A stretch of 64,000 nt of DNA from Phascolarctobacterium sp. (GCA_017623055.1 JAGAPX010000005.1:1-64000), one strand, 5' to 3'; positions 1 through 13,571 are shown, counted from the first letter of the stretch. Made by a program: numbers and translations. The notes: generated by a model not told the origin, from the sequence alone.

Positions 1-7
1 GAGAATA

Positions 8-126
<119 letters not shown>

Positions 127-130
127 GGAA

Positions 131-165
131 ACAGCACTGCATATGCAGTGCTGTTTTTCTTTTTG
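131..165 (+). terminator. Intrinsic terminator of the rRNA operon
   Basis: A perfect 24-nt palindrome at 131-154 (12-bp arms) is followed by a T-rich run. It sits directly behind the 5S gene and closes the rRNA operon. Confidence 0.9.
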
Positions 166-301
166 TAATCAATGATGGCGAAGCCGTATTCGATGTGCTT
201 AGAATTTCAGAGGGATACTTTCTTTTCTGAGCATTAACTATACAAAAAAATTAGAGTGTGCTAAAATAGATTTGTTAAGACAAAGACTGTGTTAAGATTT
301 G

Positions 302-330
302 TGGGACACGGAAAGTTCCACGAGGGACAA
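302..330 (+). promoter_or_regulatory. Candidate CggR operator upstream of cggR
   Basis: Two direct copies of a GGGAC half-site (TGGGAC at 302-307, AGGGAC at 323-328) lie 21 bp apart, just before the cggR start. In Bacillus the CggR repressor binds tandem CGGGAC-type half-sites upstream of cggR-gapA, so autoregulation is likely. This is inferred from motif and position only. No clean promoter was recognised just upstream: TAAGAT at 293-298 has a poorly spaced -35. Confidence 0.5.
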
Positions 331-350
331 ACACTTTTGTGGAGAATTTT

Positions 351-1376
351 ATGGATAGTATTATTAATTTACAAAAGAAGATAGTTCCTGAATTAACAGA
401 TCTTTTAGTACAGCGTTATCAGATTTTGCGTCAAGTTAGTCATGAATATCCAATCGGTCGCAGAGCTTTATCTGCGAGGCTTGGATTAAGTGAACGAGTT
501 TTACGGGCGCAGGTAGATTTTTTAAAGAATTGTGGTTTATTGCATTTTTCTTCTGCCGGTATGACTGTTACTGACGAAGGTGCTGTTATTTTAAGAGAGC
601 TTTCTGATTATGTACGTAAGCTTCAAGATATTTCTTCTTTGGAAAAATCTTTGAGTGATGCTTTGAAGATTGGTACTGTTGTTATCATTCCTGGTGACTC
701 TGAACAAGAGGAAGTTGTTAAGCGTGAGATTGGTCGCGCTTCTGCAAGAATCTTGAGCAAGGTCTTAGGGGATGGGAATGAGCATATTGTTGCTGTAAGT
801 GGTGGTACTACTTTAGCGGCAATGGCAGCCAATATTACAGGTAGTCAGCCTAAAACTGTCATCGTTCCTGCCCGTGGTGGCTTGGGTGATAATGTAGAGC
901 TGCAGGCTAATACCATTGCTACCGTTTTAGCGCAAAAGCTTGGTGCTTCTTATCGTCAGCTTTATGTGCCTGACGGAGTGAGCGAAGATATTCTCAATAG
1001 TATTTTGCAAGAAGATGTTGGCGTGCGTGCAGTGGTTGATATCATTAAACGTGCTGATATTTTAGTGCATGGTATGGGTAGATCCAGTGTTATGGCTCGT
1101 CATAGACGTTTACCGCCTGATGTTATCACTAAATTAGAAGAGGGTGGCGCTGTTGGCGAAGCTTTCGGTCAGTATGTTGCACTAGATGGTACCCAGATTT
1201 ATATGACTAATAACGCTGGTTTGATGTTGCAAGATTTGCAAAACATTGGCACAATCATTGGTGTTGCTGGTGGTAAGTCTAAGGCTGCGGCAATTCTTTC
1301 TGTTATTAGAGCTTCTCGTCAGGATATTCTTATCACTGACGAAGCAGCAGCGCGCGAAATTGTGCGCATGGTTTAG
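351..1376 (+). CDS. cggR: Central glycolytic genes regulator CggR (SorC family)
   Basis: This is a SorC/DeoR-type repressor of the lower-glycolysis operon. An N-terminal winged helix-turn-helix (about residues 30-65) is followed by a sugar-phosphate-binding domain with Gly-rich loops (VSGGTTLAAMA, HGMGRSSVMA). The family's effector is fructose-1,6-bisphosphate. An upstream in-frame GTG at 339 overlaps the Shine-Dalgarno GGAG (341-344), so ATG 351 is the better start, giving 341 aa. Directly downstream are gap, pgk-tpiA, gpmI and eno, the expected regulon. A candidate operator lies at 302-330. Confidence 0.93.
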   Translation: MDSIINLQKKIVPELTDLLVQRYQILRQVSHEYPIGRRALSARLGLSERVLRAQVDFLKNCGLLHFSSAGMTVTDEGAVILRELSDYVRKLQDISSLEKSLSDALKIGTVVIIPGDSEQEEVVKREIGRASARILSKVLGDGNEHIVAVSGGTTLAAMAANITGSQPKTVIVPARGGLGDNVELQANTIATVLAQKLGASYRQLYVPDGVSEDILNSILQEDVGVRAVVDIIKRADILVHGMGRSSVMARHRRLPPDVITKLEEGGAVGEAFGQYVALDGTQIYMTNNAGLMLQDLQNIGTIIGVAGGKSKAAAILSVIRASRQDILITDEAAAREIVRMV

Positions 1377-1383
1377 TTACTAA

Positions 1384-2442
<1,059 letters not shown>

Positions 2443-2459
2443 GATAGGGGTAAGTTTTC

Positions 2460-4385
2460 GTGGATAAAAAGACTATTCGAGATTTAGATGTCGCTGGTCA
2501 AAAGGTACTGGTACGTGTAGATTTTAACGTTCCCTTTGATGATGCAGGCAATATTTCTGATGACACTAGAATTCGTGCTTCTTTAGATACTATTAAATAT
2601 TTGCTGGACAACGATGCTGCTGTAATCTGCATGGCACATCTTGGCCGTCCTAAAGGAGAAGTAAATCCTAAATATTCCTTGGCACCTGTTGCTAAACATT
2701 TAGGTAAGCTTCTTGGTAAAAAAATCTCCTTTGCTTCTGACTGTGTAGGCGACGTAGCTAAAGCTGCAGCTAAAAATCTGAAGGCTGGTCAACTCCTGCT
2801 TTTGGAAAACCTGCGCTTCCACAAAGAAGAAGAAAAAAATAACATGGAATTTGCTGAACAACTTGCTTCTTTGGCAGATTTGTATGTCAATGACGGCTTT
2901 GGCGTGTCCCATCGTGCTCACGCTTCCGTTGAAGGCGTAACTCATTTTCTTCCGGCTGCTGCTGGCTTCTTGCTGGAAAAAGAAATCGCTTTTGTTGGCA
3001 AAGCTGTTACTGAACCTTTGCATCCCTTTGCAGCAATCATCGGTGGTGCAAAAGTTTCCGATAAAATCGGTGTAATTGAAAACCTTTTGGATAAAGTTGA
3101 TACCCTCCTTATTGGTGGTGGTATGGCTAACACCTTCTTGGCAGCACAAGGCTACAAGATGGGTAAATCCTTGGTTGAAGAAGATAAAATTGAACTGGCA
3201 AAATCTTTGCTGGCTAAGGCTGAAGCAAACGGCGTAAATATGCTGTTGCCGACTGACCTCGTAATGGCAGAAGCATTTGCTGCTGATGCTAAACACGCTA
3301 CTGAAAAAGTTGCAGAGCTGAACCAAGACTGCATGGCTCTTGACATTGGTGAAGAAACTCGCGTTGCTTATGCTAATGCTCTGAAAGATGCTAAGATGAT
3401 TGTTTGGAACGGTCCTATGGGCGTTTTCGAAATGGACGCTTTCTGCAAAGGTACCGAAGCTGTAGCTAAAGCAGTTGCTAAGAGCCGTGCTGTTAGCATT
3501 GTTGGTGGTGGCGACTCTGTTGCTGCTATTGAAAAACTTGGCTTGGCTGACAAGATTAGCCACATTTCTACCGGTGGTGGTGCTTCCTTAGAATATTTGG
3601 AAGGCAAAGTATTACCGGGCGTTGCTGCTCTTGACGACGTACGTCGTAAAATGATTGCAGGCAACTGGAAAATGCATAAAACTGTAAGCGAAGCAATTGA
3701 GCTTGCTGAAGATATCGTTATAGAAACCAACGGCACTTTGAATGAAGTAGTTGTGTTCCCTCCCTTTACTGCATTGGAAAGTGTAGCTGATGCCATCGAC
3801 GGCAAGCACGTTGGTTACGGCGCACAAGATTTGCATTGGGAAGATGCTGGTGCTTACACTGGCGCAGTTTCTGGTGCTATGATTGCAGACATCTGCGCTG
3901 AATATGTATTGGTTGGTCATAGCGAACGTCGTGCTCTCTTTGGTGATAACGAAGCTGTTGTTGCTAAGAAAATGGTTGCTGCGTATCGCAATGGTTTGAA
4001 ACCTATGCTCTGCGTTGGTGAAAACTTGGAAGAACGCGAAGCTGGCAAAACTGCTCGCAAAATTGCAATGCAATTGCGTAACGCACTGCGCGTTATTACC
4101 GCAGAACAAGCTGAAAGCTTGGTAGTAGCTTACGAACCCGTTTGGGCAATTGGTAGTGGCAAGGCTGCAACTGCAGAAGATGCTCAAGTAGTTTGCCGTT
4201 TGATTCGCGAAAAGATTGCTGCTATCTTTAACGAAGATATTGCTCGCAAAGTACGCATTCTGTACGGCGGTAGTGTAAACGAAAAGAATGCTGCAAGCTT
4301 TAACATTAGCGGTATTGACGGTGTACTTGTTGGTGGTGCAAGCTTGAAGGCTGATACCTTTGCTGCTATTGCTCGCAGTTTTTAA
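2460..4385 (+). CDS. pgk-tpiA: Fused phosphoglycerate kinase / triosephosphate isomerase
   Basis: One uninterrupted 641-aa frame joins complete PGK (about residues 1-393) to complete TIM (about 394-641). PGK shows the substrate-binding RVDFNVP and HLGRPKG motifs and the nucleotide-binding GGGDS segment, and ends in [12 protein letters not shown] begins two residues later with [11 protein letters not shown] and has all three catalytic elements: Lys in NWKM, His in GHSERR and Glu in YEPVWAIG, plus the phosphate loop LYGGSVN. There is no stop, start or ribosome site at the junction (codons GAC GAC GTA CGT around 3633-3644). The start is GTG. A fused PGK-TIM is known from Thermotoga; here it replaces the usual adjacent pgk and tpiA genes. 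Confidence 0.95.
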   Translation: MDKKTIRDLDVAGQKVLVRVDFNVPFDDAGNISDDTRIRASLDTIKYLLDNDAAVICMAHLGRPKGEVNPKYSLAPVAKHLGKLLGKKISFASDCVGDVAKAAAKNLKAGQLLLLENLRFHKEEEKNNMEFAEQLASLADLYVNDGFGVSHRAHASVEGVTHFLPAAAGFLLEKEIAFVGKAVTEPLHPFAAIIGGAKVSDKIGVIENLLDKVDTLLIGGGMANTFLAAQGYKMGKSLVEEDKIELAKSLLAKAEANGVNMLLPTDLVMAEAFAADAKHATEKVAELNQDCMALDIGEETRVAYANALKDAKMIVWNGPMGVFEMDAFCKGTEAVAKAVAKSRAVSIVGGGDSVAAIEKLGLADKISHISTGGGASLEYLEGKVLPGVAALDDVRRKMIAGNWKMHKTVSEAIELAEDIVIETNGTLNEVVVFPPFTALESVADAIDGKHVGYGAQDLHWEDAGAYTGAVSGAMIADICAEYVLVGHSERRALFGDNEAVVAKKMVAAYRNGLKPMLCVGENLEEREAGKTARKIAMQLRNALRVITAEQAESLVVAYEPVWAIGSGKAATAEDAQVVCRLIREKIAAIFNEDIARKVRILYGGSVNEKNAASFNISGIDGVLVGGASLKADTFAAIARSF

Positions 4386-4400
4386 GAGAGGCAATCATTA

Positions 4401-5921
4401 ATGTCTAAGAAACCCGTAATGTTAATGATTCTTGACGGTTGGGGTGTTGCGCCTGCCAGCGAAGTGAATGCTGCTTACTTGGCGCAAACTCCTAATCTTG
4501 ATAGATATTTTGCTAATTACCCTCACACTACCTTAGATGCCAGTGGCATGGAGGTTGGTTTGCCAGAGGGACAAATTGGCAATTCTGAAGTTGGACATTT
4601 AAATATTGGTGCTGGTCGCATTATTTACCAATCCTTGACCCGCATTACCAAGGCAATCAAAGATGGTGACTTTTTCACTAACGAAGTGCTGTGCGCTTGT
4701 ATGGACAAAACTAAGGGAGCAGGCAAAGCTTTACATTTGATGGGCTTGCTTTCTGACGGTGGCGTGCATAGCAATATTAATCACTTGATTACTCTTTTGG
4801 TAATGGCGAAGGCTCGTGGTTTGGAAAAAGTTTTTGTGCACGCTTTCCTTGATGGTCGTGACGTTCCTCCTCAATCTGCAATTGGCTTTATTAAACAATT
4901 GCAAGATGTAATGGAAGCAATGAACTTTGGCAAGCTTGCTACCGTAACCGGTCGCTATTATGCCATGGACCGCGACAAACGTTGGGAAAGATTGGAAAAA
5001 GCTTACAAGACTTTGGTGCTAGGTGAAGGCAAAGTTTTTGCTGACCCGGTACAAGGTGTGGAAGCTTCTTACAAAGCAGGCGTAACAGACGAATTTGTGG
5101 AACCCTTTGTAATCGAAGGCATTGATGCTAAGATTACCGGTGGCGACGGAATTATCTTCTTTAACTTCCGTCCTGACCGTGCTCGTGAAATCACTCGAGC
5201 TTTAAACGACGCAGAGTTCCCCTATTTTGAACGTCCTGCTAGTGCGCTTCCTGTAAATTTTGTGTGCATGACCCAATACGATGCAACCATTGATGCTCCT
5301 ATTGCATATCCTCCCGAAAGCTATGACGATACTTTGGGTGAGGTGCTTGCGAAAAAAGGAATGCACCAACTGCGTATTGCAGAAACCGAAAAATATGCTC
5401 ACGTTACTTTCTTCTTTAACGGTGGGGTAGAAGAACCTAACTTAAATGAAGAAAGAGTTTTAATAAATTCTCCTAAGGTTGCAACCTATGACTTGCAACC
5501 GGAAATGAGTGCTTACGAAGTTACCGACGCACTTTTGGCAGAATTGGACAAGGATAAATTTGACGTTGTAATCTTGAACTACGCTAATCCTGATATGGTT
5601 GGTCATACAGGTGTGCTTCCGGCAGCCATTAAGGCAATGGAAGCTGTTGATGAATGCGTAGGCAAGGTTGTAGAAAAAGTGCTTGCTTTGGGCGGTAGCG
5701 TTTGCATTACTGCGGACCATGGTAATTTGGAAAAAATGGCAGAGGCTGACGGCGTTCCCCACACAGCGCACACTACTAACGTTGTACCCTTTATTCTTGT
5801 AAGCAAAGAAGAACATAAACTCCACAATGGTATTTTGGCAGACATTGCACCTACCATGCTGGAGCTTTTGAAGATTGAAAAACCTGCTGTTATGACTGGC
5901 AGCAGCTTGATAGAAAAATAA
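4401..5921 (+). CDS. gpmI: Phosphoglycerate mutase, cofactor-independent (iPGM)
   Basis: This Mn-dependent alkaline-phosphatase-superfamily enzyme interconverts 3- and 2-phosphoglycerate. DGWG near the N-terminus and the C-terminal DHGN supply metal ligands. The catalytic serine lies in [11 protein letters not shown] (about residue 62). Its 506 aa is typical for bacterial iPGM. It lies 15 bp after pgk-tpiA with an AGAGG ribosome site, in the same glycolytic operon, and is followed by enolase after 21 bp. Confidence 0.97.
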   Translation: MSKKPVMLMILDGWGVAPASEVNAAYLAQTPNLDRYFANYPHTTLDASGMEVGLPEGQIGNSEVGHLNIGAGRIIYQSLTRITKAIKDGDFFTNEVLCACMDKTKGAGKALHLMGLLSDGGVHSNINHLITLLVMAKARGLEKVFVHAFLDGRDVPPQSAIGFIKQLQDVMEAMNFGKLATVTGRYYAMDRDKRWERLEKAYKTLVLGEGKVFADPVQGVEASYKAGVTDEFVEPFVIEGIDAKITGGDGIIFFNFRPDRAREITRALNDAEFPYFERPASALPVNFVCMTQYDATIDAPIAYPPESYDDTLGEVLAKKGMHQLRIAETEKYAHVTFFFNGGVEEPNLNEERVLINSPKVATYDLQPEMSAYEVTDALLAELDKDKFDVVILNYANPDMVGHTGVLPAAIKAMEAVDECVGKVVEKVLALGGSVCITADHGNLEKMAEADGVPHTAHTTNVVPFILVSKEEHKLHNGILADIAPTMLELLKIEKPAVMTGSSLIEK

Positions 5922-5924
5922 TAA

Positions 5925-7226
<1,302 letters not shown>

Positions 7227-7241
7227 GTTACTTAAATTTAA

Positions 7242-7278
7242 GAAGGCAAGGGGATTCTCACTCCTTGCCTTCAGTTTT
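7242..7278 (+). terminator. Terminator of the glycolytic operon
   Basis: A 10-bp stem (GAAGGCAAGG at 7242-7251 with CCTTGCCTTC at 7263-7272) is followed by a T-rich stretch just after eno. Confidence 0.85.
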
Positions 7279-7373
7279 TAGAAGGTATTTTCCGTGACCA
7301 AGGCAATGGTTTTAAATTTTTACTTATGTAAGAAAAATTATGCAAAAAATATTACATTCTTTGCAGATTTTCG

Positions 7374-7402
7374 TTGTAAGCTTATATAAAATATGATAGA
7401 AT
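7374..7402 (+). promoter_or_regulatory. Sigma-70-type promoter for secG
   Basis: TTGTAA at 7374-7379 and TAGAAT at 7397-7402 are separated by 17 bp, upstream of the secG ribosome site (AAAGGAGG, 7422-7429). Confidence 0.6.
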
Positions 7403-7437
7403 ATAACGGCATTAAGTGAAAAAAGGAGGAAAGAGAA

Positions 7438-7668
7438 GTGCTTGAAACTGTCTTGATGGTTCTTGACTTTATCGTTTGCATAGCTCTCATTGGTGCAGTA
7501 ATGCTGCAGTCCGGTAAAGGCGGCGGTGTAGGCGGTACCTTCGGTGGCAGTGACGGTGGTTTCTTTGGCAAAGGCAATGACCTGGATTCTGTCATGGCTA
7601 AAGCCACCATTGTTTTGGGCTCTGCATTCGCTATTATAACTATGGCCTTGGCTAAGTTAAATGCATAG
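7438..7668 (+). CDS. secG: Preprotein translocase subunit SecG
   Basis: A small inner-membrane subunit of the SecYEG channel. It has two predicted transmembrane helices (about residues 3-22 and 52-72) flanking the characteristic Gly-rich cytosolic loop (SGKGGGVGGTFGG). It is 76 aa, the normal length. The start is GTG with AAAGGAGG 8 bp upstream. In many Bacillota secG leads a secG-est-rnr-smpB-ssrA cluster; here hppA is interposed. Confidence 0.93.
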   Translation: MLETVLMVLDFIVCIALIGAVMLQSGKGGGVGGTFGGSDGGFFGKGNDLDSVMAKATIVLGSAFAIITMALAKLNA

Positions 7669-7682
7669 GTTTCCCTGTTAAA

Positions 7683-7718
7683 AAGAGTGTGTCCGCACTC
7701 TTAAATTTTAAAATTTTT
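7683..7718 (+). terminator. Short hairpin between secG and hppA
   Basis: A 7-bp stem AAGAGTG/CACTCTT (7683-7689, 7696-7702) is followed by an A/T-rich run with several Ts. It is a weak terminator or attenuator. Confidence 0.45.
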
Positions 7719-7744
7719 AATTTGAAGAAAGGGGTAAGTAATAA

Positions 7745-9760
7745 ATGAACTATTTATTAACTTCCATCGTTGTTGGTGTTGCAGCATTGGCTTTCGCTTT
7801 AATGCTCAGTGGCAGCATCAGCAAAGCTAGCGCTGGTAATGCTCGTATGCAAGAAATTGCAGGCTATATTCATGAAGGCGCTATGGCATTCTTGTACCGT
7901 GAGTACAAATACTTGGCAATCTTCGTTGCTATCGTTGCAGGCGTAATCGCTGCATTCCTCTCCCCGTTGACTGCTGTTTGCTTCGTTGCAGGCGCTATCT
8001 TCTCCATCTGCGCTGGCTACATTGGCATGAGCGTTGCTACCAAAGCTAACGTTCGTACTGCTGAAGCTGCTCGTCATGGCATGCCCGAAGCTTTGAAAAT
8101 CGCTTTCTCTGGCGGCGCTGTTATGGGCTTGGGCGTAGTTGGCCTGGGCATCACCGGTGTTGCTGTAGCTTATATGCTCTTTGGCAATGTTGACATCGTA
8201 ACCGGTTTCGGTCTGGGTGCTTCTTCCATCGCATTGTTCGCTCGTGTTGGCGGCGGTATCTACACTAAAGCTGCTGACGTAGGCGCTGACCTTGTAGGTA
8301 AAGTAGAAGCTGGTATCCCTGAAGACGATCCGCGTAACCCGGCTACCATCGCTGACAACGTAGGCGATAACGTAGGCGACGTTGCTGGTATGGGTGCTGA
8401 CTTGTTCGAATCCTATGTTGGTGCTATCATCTCCGCTATTACCCTCGGTGCTATTGCATACCCCAATGGCGAAGGCGTTGAATTCGTATTTATGCTTTCC
8501 TTGGCTGGTATCATCGCTTCCATCATTGGTGTAGTATTTGCTCGTAACAGCAAATCCAATGATCCGCAAGCTGCTCTGAACAATGGTACCTATGTTGGTG
8601 GTATCCTCGTAATTGCTGCTGCTTGGTGGTTGTCCACTTCTCTCTTTGGCAGCATGAGCGCATTCATTGCAATTGCTTCCGGTTTGATCTGCGGTTTGGC
8701 TATCGGTAAAATCACCGAAGTTTACACCTCCGCTGATTACGGTTCTGTTAAAAAGATTGCTCAACAATCTGAAACTGGTCCTGCAACCACCATTATCTCC
8801 GGTTTGGCTGTAGGTATGTATTCCTGCTTCCTGCCGATGGTATTCATCTGCGTAGGCGTAATCCTTTCCTTCTTCACCATGGGCGGTGCTACTAACACTC
8901 AAATGGGCTTGTTCGGTATCTCCTTGGCAGCAGTTGGTATGCTGTCCACCACCGGCTTGACCGTTGCAGTTGACGCTTATGGTCCTATCGCTGACAACGC
9001 TGGCGGTATTGCTGAAATGTCCGAACTTCCTCACGAAGTACGTGAAATTACCGACAAACTTGACTCCGTTGGTAACACCACCGCTGCAATCGGCAAAGGC
9101 TTTGCAATCGGTTCCGCTGCTTTGACTGCATTGGCTCTGTTCTCCGCTTATGCTCAAGTAGTTGGTCTGAAAACCATCGACCTGTTGAACCCTGTAACCT
9201 TGGTTGGTTTGTTCATCGGTGCAACTCTCCCGTTCGTATTCGGCGCTATGACTATGGAATCCGTTGGTAAAGCTGCTTACGAAATGATTGAAGAAGTTCG
9301 TCGTCAATTCCGTGAAATCCCCGGCTTGCTGGAAGGCAAAGCTAAAGCTGACTATCGTACCTGCGTTGACATCTCCACCGCAGCTGCTCTCCACGAAATG
9401 ATGATGCCTGGTATCCTGGCAATCGTTGCTCCCTTGCTTATCGGCTTCCTCTTCGGTACCGAAGCATTGGGCGGTATGATTGGTGGCGCTCTGGCTGCTG
9501 GCGTATTGGTTGCTATCCTCATGGCAAACGCTGGCGGTGCTTGGGACAACGCTAAAAAATACATTGAATCCGGCGTACACGGCGGTAAAGGTAGCGAAGC
9601 TCATAAAGCTGCTGTAACCGGCGACACCGTAGGTGACCCGTTCAAAGATACTTCCGGTCCTGCAATGAACATCTTGATTAAATTGATGACCATCGTAGCT
9701 CTGGTATTTGCTCCGGTATTGGCTGCAAATGGCGGTATCCTCCTCGGTATGTTCAAATAA
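7745..9760 (+). CDS. hppA: Membrane ion-pumping pyrophosphatase, K+-dependent type
   Basis: An integral-membrane pyrophosphatase of about 16 helices that couples PPi hydrolysis to cation export. The active-site block [17 protein letters not shown], followed by [14 protein letters not shown], supplies the Mg-PPi-binding acidic residues. The segment [18 protein letters not shown] has Ala where K+-independent enzymes carry Lys, which marks the K+-dependent subfamily. Whether it pumps H+ or Na+ cannot be settled by eye. Its 671 aa is typical. It lies alone between secG and est and has its own terminator. Confidence 0.93.
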   Translation: MNYLLTSIVVGVAALAFALMLSGSISKASAGNARMQEIAGYIHEGAMAFLYREYKYLAIFVAIVAGVIAAFLSPLTAVCFVAGAIFSICAGYIGMSVATKANVRTAEAARHGMPEALKIAFSGGAVMGLGVVGLGITGVAVAYMLFGNVDIVTGFGLGASSIALFARVGGGIYTKAADVGADLVGKVEAGIPEDDPRNPATIADNVGDNVGDVAGMGADLFESYVGAIISAITLGAIAYPNGEGVEFVFMLSLAGIIASIIGVVFARNSKSNDPQAALNNGTYVGGILVIAAAWWLSTSLFGSMSAFIAIASGLICGLAIGKITEVYTSADYGSVKKIAQQSETGPATTIISGLAVGMYSCFLPMVFICVGVILSFFTMGGATNTQMGLFGISLAAVGMLSTTGLTVAVDAYGPIADNAGGIAEMSELPHEVREITDKLDSVGNTTAAIGKGFAIGSAALTALALFSAYAQVVGLKTIDLLNPVTLVGLFIGATLPFVFGAMTMESVGKAAYEMIEEVRRQFREIPGLLEGKAKADYRTCVDISTAAALHEMMMPGILAIVAPLLIGFLFGTEALGGMIGGALAAGVLVAILMANAGGAWDNAKKYIESGVHGGKGSEAHKAAVTGDTVGDPFKDTSGPAMNILIKLMTIVALVFAPVLAANGGILLGMFK

Positions 9761-9773
9761 TTAAAGACCTTTT

Positions 9774-9805
9774 AGCCCACACTTTTATAGTGTGGGCTTT
9801 TTTAG
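9774..9805 (+). terminator. Terminator of hppA
   Basis: A 10-bp perfect stem AGCCCACACT/AGTGTGGGCT (9774-9783, 9789-9798) is followed by a run of Ts. Confidence 0.9.
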
Positions 9806-9860
9806 TATAATGATAAGGTATTGAACTCTTAGTGAAGTTACGACAAGTAAAGTTTGAATA

Positions 9861-9869
9861 TGGTATAAT
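9861..9869 (+). promoter_or_regulatory. Extended -10 promoter for est-rnr-smpB
   Basis: TGGTATAAT is a consensus extended -10 element, 31 bp before the est start. No good -35 is visible, which is usual for extended -10 promoters. Confidence 0.6.
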
Positions 9870-9899
9870 GTATTTAGAAAAGTATGTGGAGGGTTTACC

Positions 9900-10637
9900 G
9901 TGAAGATTATCCAAGGAGCAGAAGAATTTTTGCTAAAAGGTACAAATAAAAAAGGTGTGTTAGTGATTCACGGTTATACCGGTACTCCGGCAGAAATGCG
10001 TTTGCTTGGAGACCATCTGCATCAAGAGGGATACACTGTGCTGGGCGTGCGCTTGCCCGGGCACGGAACAACTCCCGAAGAATTAAACGAAACCCAGTGG
10101 CAGGATTGGTATGCTGTTGCTCAAGAGGGCTTTGAGCGTTTGACAGAATGTTGCGATGAAGTTTTGGTAGCGGGCCTTTCAATGGGCGGCTTGCTTGCCA
10201 TCAAGGTTGCAGCAGAGCTTTCTGTTAAAAAGGCTGCTATCCTATCAGCGCCAATGTTTGTTTTTGACAAAAGGGTTCCTTTTATATCCTTCTTAAGATT
10301 TTTTATCCCCGTTTTGAAAAAAAGAAAACGTAATTATCGTGTAGCTGAAAAATATAATTTGGCTTATGATATTATGCCAACAAAACCGTTAGGTAGCTTG
10401 TTTAAATTAGTTGACATTTGTAAAAAACAGCTTTTGAAAAAAATAACGGCTCCCTGTATTATATTGCAATCCAAAATTGAGCACACCGTTGAACCTCGCA
10501 GTGCTCAATATATTTACGACAATATTAGTAGTGAGAAAAAGAAATTAGTTTGGTTTGAAAAGAGTGGTCATATTTTGACCTTAGATGTAGAAAGAGAAGA
10601 AGTGTTTAAGGAAATAAGCAAATTTTTTGAGGAATAG
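9900..10637 (+). CDS. est: Alpha/beta-hydrolase carboxylesterase, Est30 type
   Basis: A cytosolic carboxylesterase of the family encoded between secG and rnr in many Bacillota. The oxyanion segment HGYTGTPAEM, nucleophile elbow GLSMGG and C-terminal SGHILTLD (catalytic His) are present. The position normally holding the catalytic Asp is Glu in this protein (QSKIEHTVEP), an oddity that may still be functional. The start is GTG with GGAGGG 6 bp upstream; length is 245 aa. It is followed by rnr after 3 bp. The physiological substrate is unknown. Confidence 0.85.
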   Translation: MKIIQGAEEFLLKGTNKKGVLVIHGYTGTPAEMRLLGDHLHQEGYTVLGVRLPGHGTTPEELNETQWQDWYAVAQEGFERLTECCDEVLVAGLSMGGLLAIKVAAELSVKKAAILSAPMFVFDKRVPFISFLRFFIPVLKKRKRNYRVAEKYNLAYDIMPTKPLGSLFKLVDICKKQLLKKITAPCIILQSKIEHTVEPRSAQYIYDNISSEKKKLVWFEKSGHILTLDVEREEVFKEISKFFEE

Positions 10638-10640
10638 ATT

Positions 10641-13010
10641 ATGCAAAGAAAAGATATTAAGGAAATAATTTTAGAACATTTGCGTAGCAACTGTTGTGCT
10701 CCCATAAGTGCGGAAGATTTATTGGAAGCGCTTGCCGGAGAATTTAGTGCTACCAAATTTTGGAACGAGCTCCTTGCTTTGGAGAAAGAGGGACATATTG
10801 TTAAGACTCGTTTTGGAACCTACGGGTTACCGGAAAAAATGGGTCTTGTTACTGGTCGCTTACAGTTGACCAGCAAAGGCTTTGGCTTCGTAATTCCTGA
10901 TAACAAAGGAGATAGACCTGACGTGTTCATCTCTCCTCGCGCGCTTAACGGAGCAATGAACAACGATAGAGTTATGGCGCGCGTAAATTATGACGTAAAT
11001 GGTAAAAAGCCTGAGGGTGAAATCATCCGCATCATTACCCGTGCTCACAATAAAATTGTAGGTACCTTCTTTCAAAGCAGGGACTACGCCTTTGTAGTAC
11101 CTGACGACAAAAAGATTGCCAGCGACATTTACATTATGCGTCGTGATTTTAACGGTGCAAAAAATAATCAAAAGGTTGTTGTAGAAATTACCGAATGGCC
11201 TCAAGAACATCGTAAGGCAGAAGGTAAGGTTGTAGAAATTCTTGGCAAGATTGGTGATGTTGGCTTAGAGATTTTGTCCATTATCAAGCAACACGATTTA
11301 CCCTTGGAATTTCCTGCGGAAGTTATCGAAGCTTCTAAGAAAATTCCTAAGAATGTGCTTAAAGATGAGCTTGCCGGCAGACGTGACCTGCGCCATTTGC
11401 CCATCGTAACCATTGACGGCGAAGACGCTAAGGATTTGGACGACGCAGTTTACGTGCAGCAATTAAGCATGGATGAGTTTTTACTTGGCGTTTACATTGC
11501 GGACGTAAGCTATTATGTAAAAGAAGATAGCATTTTAGATAAAGAAGCGCGTGAACGTGGTACCAGTGTGTACCTTGTTGACAGGGTATTGCCAATGCTC
11601 CCCGAGCGTTTATCCAATGGCATTTGCAGCTTGAATGCGGGCGTGGACAGATTGTCTATGGCTTGTGAAATGCACATTAACCGTGAGGGCGATGTACTTG
11701 ATTATGAAATCTTCCCTGCGGTTATCCATGTGCGCCATCGTTTAAGCTATAATATTGTCCGGGAAATATTAGCAGGCGACGAAGCATTGCGTGTCAAATA
11801 CGAGGACATTTTGCCAATGGTGCAGCTTATGGACGAGTTGCGCGAAATTTCACATAAAAAACGTGCAAGACGTGGTGCTATAGATTTTGATTTGCCGGAA
11901 CAAAAGGTAATCTTAGATGATAAATTAAAGCCTGTTGAAATTGTGCAACGTGTCCATGGCAATGCGGAATCTGTTATTGAAGAATTCATGCTGGCTGCGA
12001 ACGAAACTGTTGCTCAACATATGTTTAAGCAAAAATGGCCTTTCGTATACCGTGTCCACGACATCCCGGCAGAAGATAAAATGCAGGAGCTTGCGAAGCT
12101 TCTTGCCAACTTCAACGTGAAGTTTAAGGTTCAGGAAGAAATGGACCCCGCGGAAATTCAACGTGCAGTAAAGGCGATGGCAGGTAGACCGGAAGAACGA
12201 TTGGTAAGCACTGTTGCACTGCGCTCTATGAAGCAGGCGGTGTACCAAACTGAAAACATTGGTCACTTTGGTTTGGCGGCGAAGTTCTATACTCACTTTA
12301 CCTCTCCAATCAGACGTTACCCTGACTTGATTGTCCATCGTCTGTTGCGTGAATGGATGCATAATCCTGAGATGACCAGCGCTAAAGCAGAACCTTTAAC
12401 GGACAAGCTTGATATAATTGCAGAACACTCTTCCATTCGTGAGCGTGCTGCCGCGGAAGCAGAACGTGCCACTGTAGAACTGAAGATGTGCGAATATATG
12501 GAAGAACACATTGGCGAAGAATTCGACGGTGTGGTTTCCGGTGTGACTGCCTTCGGTATGTTTGTAGAGCTTGCAAATGGCGTGGAAGGCTTGGTGCATA
12601 TCTCTAGCTTGATGGATGATTATTACGATTTTTACGAAGAACGTTACGCTTTGGTAGGTACTCACACCAAGAAGCAGTATCGCTTAGGTGACAAGGTGCG
12701 TATCGAAGTTTTGCAGGTAAACATTCAAGACGTAAGCATCGACTTCATCATGGCAGGAGAAAACGCAGGCGTGCGTGAGCATATTCGCCAACAGCTTTTG
12801 GGCAGACAAAACCATAGCTCTGCTTACGGACAAAAACGTTCTGGTAGCGTGGTTGTTAGTAAAAGCAGTAAGTCCAAGGGGAAAGCAACTGTAGAAAATA
12901 AAAAGTTTGTTGCTAAAAAATCCAAGGGCTCTAAAAATAAAGAGGCTGGTAGACGAAGCGCTAAGCATGGTAAAGTCAAAAAAGATAAAAAACACAGAAA
13001 GAAAAGATAA
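10641..13010 (+). CDS. rnr: Ribonuclease R
   Basis: A 3'-5' exoribonuclease of the RNB family that degrades structured RNA and works with tmRNA-SmpB in non-stop mRNA decay. The order is an N-terminal winged-helix domain, cold-shock domains (about 80-230), a catalytic RNB domain with the acidic cluster [14 protein letters not shown] (about 255-270), an S1 domain (about 630-710), and a Lys/Arg-rich tail (about 740-789). The length of 789 aa is normal. It is tightly linked to est (3 bp) and smpB (2 bp), consistent with a ribosome-rescue operon. Confidence 0.96.
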   Translation: MQRKDIKEIILEHLRSNCCAPISAEDLLEALAGEFSATKFWNELLALEKEGHIVKTRFGTYGLPEKMGLVTGRLQLTSKGFGFVIPDNKGDRPDVFISPRALNGAMNNDRVMARVNYDVNGKKPEGEIIRIITRAHNKIVGTFFQSRDYAFVVPDDKKIASDIYIMRRDFNGAKNNQKVVVEITEWPQEHRKAEGKVVEILGKIGDVGLEILSIIKQHDLPLEFPAEVIEASKKIPKNVLKDELAGRRDLRHLPIVTIDGEDAKDLDDAVYVQQLSMDEFLLGVYIADVSYYVKEDSILDKEARERGTSVYLVDRVLPMLPERLSNGICSLNAGVDRLSMACEMHINREGDVLDYEIFPAVIHVRHRLSYNIVREILAGDEALRVKYEDILPMVQLMDELREISHKKRARRGAIDFDLPEQKVILDDKLKPVEIVQRVHGNAESVIEEFMLAANETVAQHMFKQKWPFVYRVHDIPAEDKMQELAKLLANFNVKFKVQEEMDPAEIQRAVKAMAGRPEERLVSTVALRSMKQAVYQTENIGHFGLAAKFYTHFTSPIRRYPDLIVHRLLREWMHNPEMTSAKAEPLTDKLDIIAEHSSIRERAAAEAERATVELKMCEYMEEHIGEEFDGVVSGVTAFGMFVELANGVEGLVHISSLMDDYYDFYEERYALVGTHTKKQYRLGDKVRIEVLQVNIQDVSIDFIMAGENAGVREHIRQQLLGRQNHSSAYGQKRSGSVVVSKSSKSKGKATVENKKFVAKKSKGSKNKEAGRRSAKHGKVKKDKKHRKKR

Positions 13011-13012
13011 TT

Positions 13013-13480
13013 ATGGCAGAACAAAAAGTAAAAATCATTTCAGAAAATAGAAAAGCGCGCCACGATTATACTATTCACGAAGTCTACGAGGCAGGTATTG
13101 CCTTGACTGGTACGGAAGTAAAATCTTTGCGCGCTGGCAAAGCAAATATGAAGGATAGCTATGCTCAAGTTACTCGTAACGCAGAGGTCTTTGTGTATAA
13201 TTTACACATTAGCCCCTATGACCACGGTAACATTTTTAACCACGAGCCTTTGCGTAACCGTCGACTGCTTTTGCACAGACAAGAGATTAACAAGCTTGTT
13301 GGGAAGGTTAAAGAAAAGGGTATGGCGCTTGTGCCCTTGAAGCTTTATTTTAAACATGGTCTTGTAAAAATGGAGCTTGCCTTGGCAACTGGTAAGAAGC
13401 TTTACGATAAGCGTCAAGATTTGGCGAAAAAGGATGCGAAAAGAGAAATGGATCGCGCTTTGAAAGAAAGAAATCGTTGA
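13013..13480 (+). CDS. smpB: SsrA-binding protein SmpB
   Basis: The tmRNA-binding partner for trans-translation. It is a beta-barrel protein with conserved [18 protein letters not shown], the GTEVKSLR segment, and the basic C-terminal tail that reads the empty A site. The length of 155 aa is standard. It lies 2 bp after rnr, 91 bp upstream of ssrA. Confidence 0.97.
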   Translation: MAEQKVKIISENRKARHDYTIHEVYEAGIALTGTEVKSLRAGKANMKDSYAQVTRNAEVFVYNLHISPYDHGNIFNHEPLRNRRLLLHRQEINKLVGKVKEKGMALVPLKLYFKHGLVKMELALATGKKLYDKRQDLAKKDAKREMDRALKERNR

Positions 13481-13507
13481 CTTTTTGACATTTTACAAAT
13501 TTGTCAA

Positions 13508-13536
13508 TTGCGATTTAGGAAGAAGCGTGTTACAAT
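13508..13536 (+). promoter_or_regulatory. Promoter of ssrA
   Basis: TTGCGA (13508-13513) and TACAAT (13531-13536) are spaced 17 bp. The predicted start lies about 30 nt before the mature 5' end, as expected for a processed tmRNA precursor. Confidence 0.65.
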
Positions 13537-13571
13537 ACTATCGTAGCGTATCCACTTAAACCTTTTAACTT

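Noticed and set aside
7799-9604. A 601-aa minus-strand open frame opposite hppA
   Set aside because: It mirrors a strongly conserved pyrophosphatase, has a Ser/Thr/Gln/Asn-rich low-complexity composition typical of antisense frames, and has no ribosome site.
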